Made by a program: the position numbers and the translations under genes
In this document: piece by piece, positions 7,999-14,302 of the stretch
How the letters are laid out: the number at the start of each line of letters is the position of its first letter
Position numbering within the stretch: position 1 is the stretch's first letter
Assembly (NCBI GenBank): GCA_964545715.1
Contig: CAZJHX010000209.1
Coordinates: forward strand, 1 to 16,066
Reading direction: 5' to 3'
Origin: CAZJHX01 sp964545715
GTDB lineage: Bacteria > Myxococcota_A > UBA9042 > GCA-2863065
DNA: 16,066 nt
Notes under the pieces: model-generated
What the model was told of the DNA's origin: nothing
The model's database searches: none
The model's input: only the letters and a program-made list of their open reading frames with translations

Positions 7999-8026
7999 GT
8001 CACGTCGCGTCTCGTGTTGACGTGAC
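7999..8026. promoter_or_regulatory. Inverted repeat, 8-bp arms
   Basis: GTCACGTC at 7999-8006 is the reverse complement of GACGTGAC at 8019-8026, with a 12-nt spacer. The arm-centre spacing of about 20 nt, two helical turns, fits a dimeric regulator site. It lies about 130 bp upstream of the eCIS-core start. No binding protein can be named. Confidence 0.3.
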
Positions 8027-8121
8027 CCCGGTCGCGCCGCGCTGCGTGTGCGACCCAACCATGGCCGCGCAGAGTTACGGTTTCGCCGTCCATCTTGTTG
8101 GCACGAAGGGTGCTCAGTGTG

Positions 8122-8135
8122 GTGTCCGCGGACAC
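8122..8135. promoter_or_regulatory. Perfect 14-bp palindrome upstream of eCIS-core gene
   Basis: GTGTCCGCGGACAC is self-complementary and ends 17 nt before the ATG at 8153, just upstream of the AGGAG ribosome binding site at 8143-8147. The position suits a repressor operator or a translation-affecting structure, but this is inference only. Confidence 0.35.
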
Positions 8136-8152
8136 ATCACCCAGGAGCAGAG

Positions 8153-9697
8153 ATGGCACGTCACACCACAAAGAATCCGGCCACGACCCGCGCACCGGCG
8201 CAGCAGACGCCACACGCCAACAGCGGTGGCCGGCATGACCGGGATCGGCTGCGCACGATGAGCTTCTCTGACGGCGCTGCGGCTCTGAGCCCGTGCGGTC
8301 GCGGCCGGGCCTCAAACACGGCCGAAGCAAGCAGCCGCACCACAGTGGCGTACGGGCGCGACGGCCTGGCCGGCGGGGGAGGCGCGCTGCCTTTCCAGGT
8401 GGACCTGGAGGCGGCCTTCGGTGTGGGACTGGGCGGCCTGCGGGCACATTTCGGCGCTCCGGCCGCGGACGCGTGCGGGCGGCTCGGCGCCTCGGCGTAT
8501 CACCTGGAGGATGGGGTGGCGTTTGCGGACACCAGCCCCGACAAACGGACGGTCGCGCACGAGGTGGCGCACTACCTGCAGCATCTCGGGCTGCGCTTGA
8601 ACGGCGCCGCCGGCTCGTCCTATGACGCCCACGAGGCCGAGGCGGACGCCATGGCGGATGCCGCTCTGTCGGGGCGCCGAGTACCGCTCGTCAAGGGGGC
8701 TCGAGCGGAGCGGGCCGTGCGCCGCGACGACGACGATCCCATGCCCATCCGCGTCGGGCTCGTCTACGACACCGGGCTTACGGTCGGTGAGCTGGCCGCG
8801 GACAACTTCTACACGATTCGCGCGATGCTCTTCAATTACATGCAGGCGCTGGAGAACTTCGAGACCGTGGTTGGGGCCTCCTCCCTGGCGGAGGCGGTAC
8901 CCATCGACGCGTCGGTCATCGCGGCGCGGGCCGTGGGCAAGGCGCTGGCCGACAAGGTCGTCGATTTTGCGGCCGGCGTGGTCCCGGGTGGGGCGGTCGC
9001 CAAAGAGCTGCTGGCCCTTGGCGAGTCCATTCAGGGGCAGGTCGACGCGGAGAATGCCCGGTCCCACCGCGCAACCGAGTCTCACGCTGTCGCGGATTTC
9101 ATCGCAAACCAGCGCAAGCTGTTCACGGCGGCGTACACAAACGTCGGAACCAACATGGTCAACGACGTGGCAGCCGTCAAAGCCAGGTCCAAAGGGCTGG
9201 CCAGCGACGACCTGCGCGAGGACTACCGCTGGCAGCTGATCGGCAAGAACGACGACCTGAGCGAGGCCGTCGCGGGCCCCTATTCTTTCAGCGCACAGTT
9301 CACGCGGATCTGCGAAGCCTGGGTCTCCGACTGTGCGGTGGACAGCCCGTCGGCCGCGCTCAACGTGCGGCTGGACGCCGACTGGAAGCTGGACGGCGCC
9401 TACCTCGACGCGCCGCGCGGGAGTCGCATCGCGGAGCGGCTGCTGATCGAGAGCGGCGGGACCGTGGACGTGCTGGCCCTGAAGATGCCGAAGCGTATCA
9501 ACTGGTACCCGCACAGCGGCGAGCAGGGCGGCAACCTGGTCTATTGCCAGGCGCGACTGAGCGCGGACAACTCCGTGCAATCGATCCGGTCGGCCGGCGG
9601 CACCTATTTCGCCCCGCAGTTTGCGCGCGAGCTGCCGGGGCGTCTGGCCGCATTGGACCCCAAGACGGCCGACCTGACCGGTCGCCACGCCGAGTAG
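8153..9697 (+). CDS. eCIS-core (DUF4157) domain protein, putative zinc metallopeptidase-like
   Basis: The protein has 514 residues from the ATG at 8153, chosen because AGGAG at 8143-8147 is well placed. Residues 1-75 are basic, Ser/Thr/Ala-rich and probably disordered, and include FSDGAAALSP at 38-47. Residues about 79-170 match the eCIS-core/DUF4157 pattern: LPFQVDLEAAFGVGLGGLRAHF, with AxxLEDGVAF, then the gluzincin-type HEVAH at 136-140 and a downstream HEAEADAMADA at 160-170 that can supply the third zinc ligand. Residues about 185-330 look helical. The C-terminal 180 residues are mixed, contain several Trp and are not recognised. DUF4157 domains occur in proteins linked to extracellular contractile injection systems, as effectors or adaptors, but no sheath, tube or baseplate gene lies in this window. 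The downstream gene follows after 12 nt and is probably its partner. Confidence 0.85.
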   Translation: MARHTTKNPATTRAPAQQTPHANSGGRHDRDRLRTMSFSDGAAALSPCGRGRASNTAEASSRTTVAYGRDGLAGGGGALPFQVDLEAAFGVGLGGLRAHFGAPAADACGRLGASAYHLEDGVAFADTSPDKRTVAHEVAHYLQHLGLRLNGAAGSSYDAHEAEADAMADAALSGRRVPLVKGARAERAVRRDDDDPMPIRVGLVYDTGLTVGELAADNFYTIRAMLFNYMQALENFETVVGASSLAEAVPIDASVIAARAVGKALADKVVDFAAGVVPGGAVAKELLALGESIQGQVDAENARSHRATESHAVADFIANQRKLFTAAYTNVGTNMVNDVAAVKARSKGLASDDLREDYRWQLIGKNDDLSEAVAGPYSFSAQFTRICEAWVSDCAVDSPSAALNVRLDADWKLDGAYLDAPRGSRIAERLLIESGGTVDVLALKMPKRINWYPHSGEQGGNLVYCQARLSADNSVQSIRSAGGTYFAPQFARELPGRLAALDPKTADLTGRHAE

Positions 9698-9709
9698 GGA
9701 GGCCGCGGC

Positions 9710-10570
9710 ATGCATCATTGCAGTACCCAGCGGCGAGGCCCGGACCGGGGCCGACCGGCCGCCAGCGGGACCGCCGGCGCACGCTCCGGCCTCACGGCGC
9801 TGAAGGCGCAGGCCGGCAGAACAGGCTCCTTCGAGTCCGGCGCCGCGCTCCTCAGCCCGCGGTCCGCCCCGCTCGCGCCCGGCCTGCTGGACTTTGCGCG
9901 TCACCCGCCGCTGTTGGGCCTGGAGGAGCTGCTCGGCGGCGGCGGGGGCCCCAAGCAGGAGGAGCGCAAGCCGCCGACCCCGCCGGCGCTCGAGGCACGG
10001 CGGGTCAGCGACGAGAAGGACGAGAACGGCCGCGGCCACGCCCTCGGGACCGACAGAGGCTACGACTATCAGATCTACTTCGCCGTGGCCGATGGCGTCG
10101 CCGTCGACAAGCGCGTTGTGGTGGCGCATTGCGTTTTCGACATCGAGCTCACGTTCGGTGAGCGGGTGGAGACCGCGCAGCTGGACTACTGGGAGGCATT
10201 TACCCTGGACCGGCGCAACGAGACGTGCCGGGACAAGCACTTTGTCCGCACCGATGAGCTGCTCGCGTATCTCGAGCGCACAGCGGGCATCCGGGGCCAG
10301 CCCGACGCAATCCGCGTTCGCTTTACTCAGACGGCCAGTCTGGGGCGTGTGGCCGACCCCGACTGGGACTACAACTTTGCCGACGAGGGCTTTGCATACA
10401 TCGCGTCCGGCCCCGACAAGGCCGCCTCGGTACCGGCTCGGGGGGCGCGCGGCTCGCGGGTCACCGAGTTTGATGCCGAGCGCGCCCTGGTGCTGCAGGA
10501 CGAGTACACTTGGAGCAAAGCTGACGGTCCGCGCGTCCGCTCGTGGCTGGACGAGCTGGATCCCCCCTGA
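9710..10570 (+). CDS. Hypothetical protein cotranscribed with the eCIS-core gene
   Basis: The protein has 286 residues and I do not recognise the family. The start ATG at 9710 is preceded by GGGAGG at 9697-9702, which overlaps the last base of the upstream stop codon, so the genes are probably translationally coupled. Residues 1-100 are basic, then Gly/Pro/Ala-rich, and probably disordered. They include FESGAALLSP at 41-50, resembling FSDGAAALSP at 38-47 of the upstream protein, and a GLEELLGGGGG run. Residues about 105-286 look like one compact alpha/beta domain rich in aromatic residues (YDYQIYFAVADG, AQLDYWEAF, DPDWDYNFADEGFAYIA). There is no signal peptide or membrane segment. Possible roles, all inference: co-loaded effector, immunity protein, or chaperone for the eCIS-core protein. 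Confidence 0.7.
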   Translation: MHHCSTQRRGPDRGRPAASGTAGARSGLTALKAQAGRTGSFESGAALLSPRSAPLAPGLLDFARHPPLLGLEELLGGGGGPKQEERKPPTPPALEARRVSDEKDENGRGHALGTDRGYDYQIYFAVADGVAVDKRVVVAHCVFDIELTFGERVETAQLDYWEAFTLDRRNETCRDKHFVRTDELLAYLERTAGIRGQPDAIRVRFTQTASLGRVADPDWDYNFADEGFAYIASGPDKAASVPARGARGSRVTEFDAERALVLQDEYTWSKADGPRVRSWLDELDPP

Positions 10571-10609
10571 GTCAGAACCGGGGTTGCTCCACTTCTGACC
10601 CGCGCGCCG

Positions 10610-12445
10610 GTGTATACTCGCCCCGTGACGTGGCTTTGCGGGCTGCTTATTTTCATGTTTGTGGCCGGCGCGATCCAGATGCGCACGCGGCTGACTGCGC
10701 TGCATTTGCTGGTCGCCTCCGACGAGCCGGTTTCATCCGACCATCACTTCATTACCGCCGACGGGGTCGAGCTGTCGGATGAGGTCCGCCGCGCGGCCAG
10801 CCACTGGGCGCGGACGCATGGGCTCAAAGTGCTGGACCTCGTGCCCGCTGACAGCAAGACGACGGCCATGATGAGCCTGGTTCAAGTGATCGATCCCTCG
10901 CGCTTTCGGGAGCAGCGATTCGCGCCGGCACGGACGGCCGGACACGCGATTCTGGCCGATGCCGACGTCCTCGAGCGCAGCGGAGTCGCCGCTGGGACCC
11001 CTGCGGATCCTGTCGAGTTCTTTCGCGCGCTGGTCCGCCTGAAGCGCTTCGCATGTACGACCACCGACGTGGCCATCGCGCCGGGCCTCCGCTCGCTGTC
11101 GCCCGCGCCCAACCAGCGTCGCGCGGTCATTCGGGAGGTGCTGGGTCGCGACGTGGCCGGCGAGCTGGACACCGTCATCCTGGCGATGCCGATTCTGCTG
11201 GTGCTGCTGCTGTGCTCGGCCATCGCCCTGGAGCCGACCTGGGGCGCAGCTGCGATGGCCGTTTACATGGCGATTCCGCTGATCGCCTTCAGCCTGGCGC
11301 CGGTCCGGCCCGACGATGTGGTTCGATACGCGCTGCTGCGGCCCGCTCTGGACATCGTCTCGGCGGTGGCATTGCTCGGCGATAGCTGGCGACCGGCCGG
11401 CGACGGAGACCCGATCGCAGAGCGGCGCCCGATCTACGCAGAGCTGATGAAGGACGGACTGGACCCGTTTTTTGAGCCGCGCCGCGACACCTGCCCGATG
11501 TGCGACGGCGCCGCGCTCAAAAAGCTCTTCACGGTCGGCGACGACTACCAGCACAAGCCGGGGCGCTTTACGCTGGAGCGCTGCACCGGCTGCGGTCACA
11601 TCTTTCAGAATCCGCGCTTGTCGCTGGCCGGGCTGAGCTTCTACTACCGCGACTTCTACGATGGCCTCGGCGCGGAGATGACCGAGGGCGTCTTCAGCTC
11701 CTACGGTCCGGTCTACGGCGCCCGCGCCCAGATGGTGCAGGCGCAGACGGCGCCGTCGCTGTGGCTGGACGTGGGGTGTGGCCACGGGCACTTCTGCTGC
11801 GCCGCCGCCGACACGCTGCCGGACACCGAGTTTCACGGGCTGGACATGAGCGACAGCGTGGAGGAGGCCCAGGCGCGCGGGTGGGTCCGGGTCGGGCGCC
11901 GCGGCTTCTTTCCGGCGCTGGCGCCGCAGATCGAGACCCGCTACGACGTGGTCAGCATGCACCACTATCTGGAGCATGTGCTCGATCCCGCAGCCGAGAT
12001 CGCCGCCGCACGCCAGGTGCTGCGACCGGGAGGCTATCTATTGATAGAGGTCCCCGAGCCGGAGTCCCGGTTGGGTCGCCTGCTGGGCCGCTGGTGGGTG
12101 CTCTGGCTGCAGCCGCAGCACCTGCACTTTACGACGCGCGCCAAGATGGGTGAGCTGCTGAACAACGAGGGCTTCACGCCCGTCGAGTGGCACGGCCCAC
12201 AGGCTCACATGCCCATCGATCTCTCCTGGACGGTCATCCTGCTGTTGCAGCGCCTGGCGCCAATGACCGATCGCCCGTGGCTGCCCCCCAGCACCGGCCT
12301 CGCGCGCCTGAGACGCCGGGTCGTATGGGCGATCGGCGGCCCGCTGCTGCTCGTTGCCGGGTTGCTCGATCACGGGGTCACGGCGCTGTCGGGTCCGCTT
12401 AAATCCGCCAATCTGTACCGGGTGCTGGCTCGTCTGGAGGAGTAG
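10610..12445 (+). CDS. Membrane-anchored class I SAM-dependent methyltransferase with zinc ribbon
   Basis: The longest frame starts with GTG at 10610 (611 residues). GTG at 10625 or ATG at 10655 are alternatives, and none has a clear Shine-Dalgarno. A hydrophobic segment lies near residues 8-24, followed by about 160 residues of unrecognised character. Two more hydrophobic segments lie at about 189-206 and 211-232. A four-Cys zinc-ribbon-like motif (CPMC 295-298, CTGC 325-328) precedes the methyltransferase core. That core has the SAM-binding motif LDVGCGHGHF at 386-395, an acidic LDMSD strand end, the HHYLEHVLDP segment and VLRPGGYLLIEVPEP. The ribbon-plus-methyltransferase order is common in enzymes acting on sugars or secondary metabolites. 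A further hydrophobic segment near 572-590 could bind membrane. The acceptor is unknown; a lipid-linked sugar or surface glycan is plausible. Confidence 0.82.
   Translation: MYTRPVTWLCGLLIFMFVAGAIQMRTRLTALHLLVASDEPVSSDHHFITADGVELSDEVRRAASHWARTHGLKVLDLVPADSKTTAMMSLVQVIDPSRFREQRFAPARTAGHAILADADVLERSGVAAGTPADPVEFFRALVRLKRFACTTTDVAIAPGLRSLSPAPNQRRAVIREVLGRDVAGELDTVILAMPILLVLLLCSAIALEPTWGAAAMAVYMAIPLIAFSLAPVRPDDVVRYALLRPALDIVSAVALLGDSWRPAGDGDPIAERRPIYAELMKDGLDPFFEPRRDTCPMCDGAALKKLFTVGDDYQHKPGRFTLERCTGCGHIFQNPRLSLAGLSFYYRDFYDGLGAEMTEGVFSSYGPVYGARAQMVQAQTAPSLWLDVGCGHGHFCCAAADTLPDTEFHGLDMSDSVEEAQARGWVRVGRRGFFPALAPQIETRYDVVSMHHYLEHVLDPAAEIAAARQVLRPGGYLLIEVPEPESRLGRLLGRWWVLWLQPQHLHFTTRAKMGELLNNEGFTPVEWHGPQAHMPIDLSWTVILLLQRLAPMTDRPWLPPSTGLARLRRRVVWAIGGPLLLVAGLLDHGVTALSGPLKSANLYRVLARLEE
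10613..10618 (+). promoter_or_regulatory. Possible -10 element (TATACT)
   Basis: TATACT matches the sigma-70 -10 consensus at five of six bases in otherwise very GC-rich DNA. Its 3' end is 7 nt before the GTG at 10625, which would make that codon the transcript's first. A matching -35 at 16-18 nt spacing is not evident. The weak candidate TTCTGA (10593-10598) is only 14 nt away. Confidence 0.3.
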
Positions 12446-12495
12446 CGCTGTAGGGCTGGTGTGCTAGTTAGCGTCACAACCACGAGGAAGAAGCC

Positions 12496-13008
12496 ATGAG
12501 CGACGAACGATCACACGTCATCAACATTGCCGACGCAGAAGACGTCGAGCACCTGGATGGCGACCACTGGGGCGGCTACTACAAGGTGCTGACGCCCAAC
12601 CTGCCGCGCAAGGGGGGCCGTCTGGCCGTAAACGCGACCCGACTGCCGCCGGGCCGCGCCCTGTGCCCGTTTCACTACCACACGCTGGAGGACGAGGTGT
12701 TCTATGTGCTGTCGGGCCGCGGCGTGCTCCGCTATGGGGACGACGTGCGCGAGATCGGCCCGGGCGACTGCATCACGTGTCCGGCGGGCAACGGCGTGGC
12801 GCACCAGATCGCCAACACCTTTGAAGAGGACCTGGTGTACCTGGCGATCGGCCCCAATCGCGATGACGAGGTGTGCGTGTACCCGGACACCGGAAAGGTC
12901 TATGTCCGCAACATCCGCCGCGTCGGCTATCTGGAGAACGTCGACTACATGGAGGGCGAGCTGGACCGCCCGAAGATCTTCGAAATGGCGGCTGATCTAA
13001 AAAAATAG
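12496..13008 (+). CDS. Cupin-domain protein
   Basis: The protein has 170 residues, is predicted cytosolic, and has AGGA placed 7 nt before the ATG. It is a single cupin barrel. Motif 1 reads HYHTLEDEVFYVLSGRG, giving metal ligands His60, His62 and Glu67. Motif 2 is GDCITCPAGNGVAHQIAN, giving His103. All four usual metal ligands are present, so it is likely a metal-binding small-molecule enzyme or sensor. Single-domain cupins are too varied to assign a substrate. It follows the methyltransferase by 50 nt on the same strand, so a sugar- or metabolite-related role is possible but unproven. The last codons are A-rich (ctaaaaaaatag) without a stem, so I do not call a terminator. Confidence 0.88.
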   Translation: MSDERSHVINIADAEDVEHLDGDHWGGYYKVLTPNLPRKGGRLAVNATRLPPGRALCPFHYHTLEDEVFYVLSGRGVLRYGDDVREIGPGDCITCPAGNGVAHQIANTFEEDLVYLAIGPNRDDEVCVYPDTGKVYVRNIRRVGYLENVDYMEGELDRPKIFEMAADLKK

Positions 13009-13040
13009 CCGGACGTGCTTTACACATTTGGCGGGTGCTC

Positions 13041-13073
13041 AGGTCTGTGAGGGTAAGAGACCTACAAACTCAC
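13041..13073 (+). promoter_or_regulatory. Interlocking inverted repeats in the leader of the Cys-rich lipoprotein
   Basis: AGGTCT (13041-13046) pairs with AGACCT (13058-13063). GTGAG (13047-13051) pairs with CTCAC (13069-13073), which abuts the GGAG ribosome binding site. The two stems interleave, so an RNA could form one, the other or a pseudoknot. The arms are short and chance is possible. Confidence 0.25.
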
Positions 13074-13083
13074 GGAGCCCATG

Positions 13084-13620
13084 ATGAGAAACCCCGTCCC
13101 AAGCATCTTCTTAGCCTGGCTGTTTTCCGCCTGCCTGATCGGCGGTTGTGGGGGCGACATTCACGTCGCGCCTACCCCGGGTGCTGACGCCTCAATGGGC
13201 GGCGGCGCCGAGAATCACGAGCCGCGCAAACCCAATTGGCAGGATATGCCCGCACAGCCGGCTCAGCCTGCTGAGCCCGAATCCATGGGCGCGTGCGACA
13301 ATCCGCACGACATTGAGGGCCTTCAGAAGTGGAAGATGGATCAGCTAATCTACCAATGCTACGGCACCTGCCACAGCAACCAGTCGCCGCAAAGCTGCCT
13401 GGCCGAGTGCGTGGTGCAGAGCATCACCGGACCCGACGTCACGATGGAGTGCGTCGGCTGCTACGCCGAGATGGCGGCCTGCACGTACGGCGACGCCAAA
13501 TGCACCGAGGAGTGCAACAAGGACTCCAGCAGCATGGCGTGCATGAAGTGCAGCTGCGACATGGGCTGCACGGCGTTGCTGGGAGCCTGCAGCGGCACCC
13601 AGATGGCGTGTCCCGGCTAA
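13084..13620 (+). CDS. Small Cys-rich lipoprotein
   Basis: The protein has 178 residues from the ATG at 13084. An ATG at 13081 is also in frame, but GGAG at 13074-13077 is better spaced for the second. The signal peptide is hydrophobic and ends LIGGC, the likely lipidation site. A Pro/Ala/Gly-rich linker with a QPAQPAEPES stretch follows. The C-terminal 90 residues hold about 16 cysteines in CxxC, CxxxC and similar spacings (QCYGTCHS, ECVGCYAEM, KCTEECNKD, ACMKCSCDMGC), suggesting a compact disulphide-rich or metal-binding domain. It is presumably exported and anchored to the outer membrane. I do not recognise the family. The toxin-antitoxin unit begins downstream with its own predicted promoter. 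Confidence 0.8.
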   Translation: MRNPVPSIFLAWLFSACLIGGCGGDIHVAPTPGADASMGGGAENHEPRKPNWQDMPAQPAQPAEPESMGACDNPHDIEGLQKWKMDQLIYQCYGTCHSNQSPQSCLAECVVQSITGPDVTMECVGCYAEMAACTYGDAKCTEECNKDSSSMACMKCSCDMGCTALLGACSGTQMACPG

Positions 13621-13621
13621 C

Positions 13622-13648
13622 TTGACCAACTAAGTTGGACCGGTTAAT
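13622..13648 (+). promoter_or_regulatory. Predicted promoter with palindromic operator for the toxin-antitoxin unit
   Basis: TTGACC (13622-13627, five of six to the -35 consensus) and GTTAAT (13643-13648, four of six to -10) are 15 nt apart. A perfect 13-bp palindrome, CCAACTAAGTTGG at 13626-13638, overlaps the -35 and spacer. Type II antitoxins commonly autorepress by binding such sites. The promoter begins 2 nt after the upstream stop codon. Confidence 0.5.
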
Positions 13649-13679
13649 GTGAGTGGCGTAACCGAGCGACGAGCGCCAC

Positions 13680-13904
13680 ATGCAGACAATGAACATTCAC
13701 GAGGCAAAAGCGCAGCTGTCTCGTCTTGTAGATGCCGCGCTGGCCGGAGAAGACGTCGTCATCGCCCGGCGCGGCAAGCCCCTGGTGCGGCTCGTCGTCG
13801 TGGACGGGGCGCGGGCGGAGCGAAAGCTGGGCGGGGCGCGAGGTCTGGTCACCTTGGCCGACGACTTCGACGAGCCACTGGATGACTTCGCCGAGTACGG
13901 CTAG
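13680..13904 (+). CDS. Phd/YefM-family antitoxin
   Basis: The protein has 74 residues; an in-frame ATG at 13689 is an alternative start, and neither has a strong Shine-Dalgarno. The N-terminal MNIHEAKAQLSRLVDAALAG and VVIARRGKPLVRLVVV are typical of the Phd/YefM DNA-binding dimerisation domain. The acidic C-terminal tail (ADDFDEPLDDFAEYG) is the usual flexible region that wraps and inhibits the toxin. It precedes the VapC-type toxin gene by 4 nt, the standard antitoxin-first order. It should bind the palindrome upstream, alone or with the toxin, and repress its own operon. Confidence 0.92.
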   Translation: MQTMNIHEAKAQLSRLVDAALAGEDVVIARRGKPLVRLVVVDGARAERKLGGARGLVTLADDFDEPLDDFAEYG

Positions 13905-13908
13905 CCGC

Positions 13909-14298
13909 ATGAGCCGGTACCTGCTCGACACACACACGTTCCTGTGGGCTGCCTGCGACGATCCTGCGCTGAGTCCGGCCGCTCGGGCTGTGTTCGCAGA
14001 TCAGGATGCTGTTCTATTGTTGAGCGTGGCGAGCATTTGGGAGATGGCGATCAAGGCCGGCATCGGCAAGCTGACTTTGGGTGCACCGTTGCAGGAGATC
14101 ATTGCGGCCGAGGTTCCTCGACTGCGGCTTCTCGTCCAGCGGATCGAGCCGTCTCACGCGATGGCCGTGCAGGATCTCCCGCCACACCATCGTGACCCCT
14201 TCGATCGACTGCTCATCGCACAGTGTCTCGACGCCGATCTGCAAATCCTGAGTCGCGACGCTGCCATGGACGCGTACGGGGTTCGCCGCGTCTGGTGA
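13909..14298 (+). CDS. vapC: VapC-family PIN-domain ribonuclease toxin
   Basis: The protein has 129 residues, starting at the ATG 4 nt after the antitoxin stop. It is a PIN-domain protein: MSRYLLDTHTFLW gives Asp7, SVASIWEMAIK gives Glu45, DPFDRLLIAQ gives Asp96/Asp99, and SRD gives Asp117. All expected acidic metal-binding residues are present, so it should be an active Mg2+-dependent endoribonuclease that cleaves RNA when freed from its antitoxin. VapC enzymes mostly target tRNA or rRNA, but the target here cannot be read. The longer frame reaching upstream inside the antitoxin gene is not the real start. Its stop lies 4 nt from the stop of the convergent TSP3/barrel gene. Confidence 0.93.
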   Translation: MSRYLLDTHTFLWAACDDPALSPAARAVFADQDAVLLLSVASIWEMAIKAGIGKLTLGAPLQEIIAAEVPRLRLLVQRIEPSHAMAVQDLPPHHRDPFDRLLIAQCLDADLQILSRDAAMDAYGVRRVW

Positions 14299-14302
14299 GC
14301 TG

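Larger units (their letters stand above)
7840..8152. other. 313-bp divergent intergenic region with palindromes
   Basis: No convincing coding sequence lies here. A frame upstream of 8153 reaches back to 8048, but its 35 extra residues have no recognisable character and 8153 has the better ribosome binding site. The region must hold promoters for the leftward lipoprotein and the rightward eCIS-core gene. I found no clear -35/-10 pair. It does hold three inverted repeats, listed separately. Confidence 0.6.

Noticed and set aside
8048..8152. N-terminal extension of the eCIS-core gene from an upstream start
   Set aside because: The 35 added residues look like untranslated DNA, there is no ribosome binding site there, and the ATG at 8153 has AGGAG 5 nt upstream. 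The shared motif's distance from the start in both proteins also fits 8153.
8153..10570. A full contractile injection system locus
   Set aside because: No sheath, tube, baseplate, spike or AAA ATPase gene is present on either side in this window.
8312..10705. Open frame of 797 codons on the minus strand across the eCIS-core gene pair
   Set aside because: Its composition is typical of an antisense shadow and it spans two well-started plus-strand genes, one with a clear HEVAH domain.
13000..13030. Rho-independent terminator after the cupin gene
   Set aside because: There is a short A run at the stop codon but no GC-rich stem followed by a T tract.
13732..13908. Longer VapC frame starting inside the antitoxin gene
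   Set aside because: The PIN domain begins exactly at MSRYLLDTHT (13909). The upstream part is out-of-frame antitoxin sequence.
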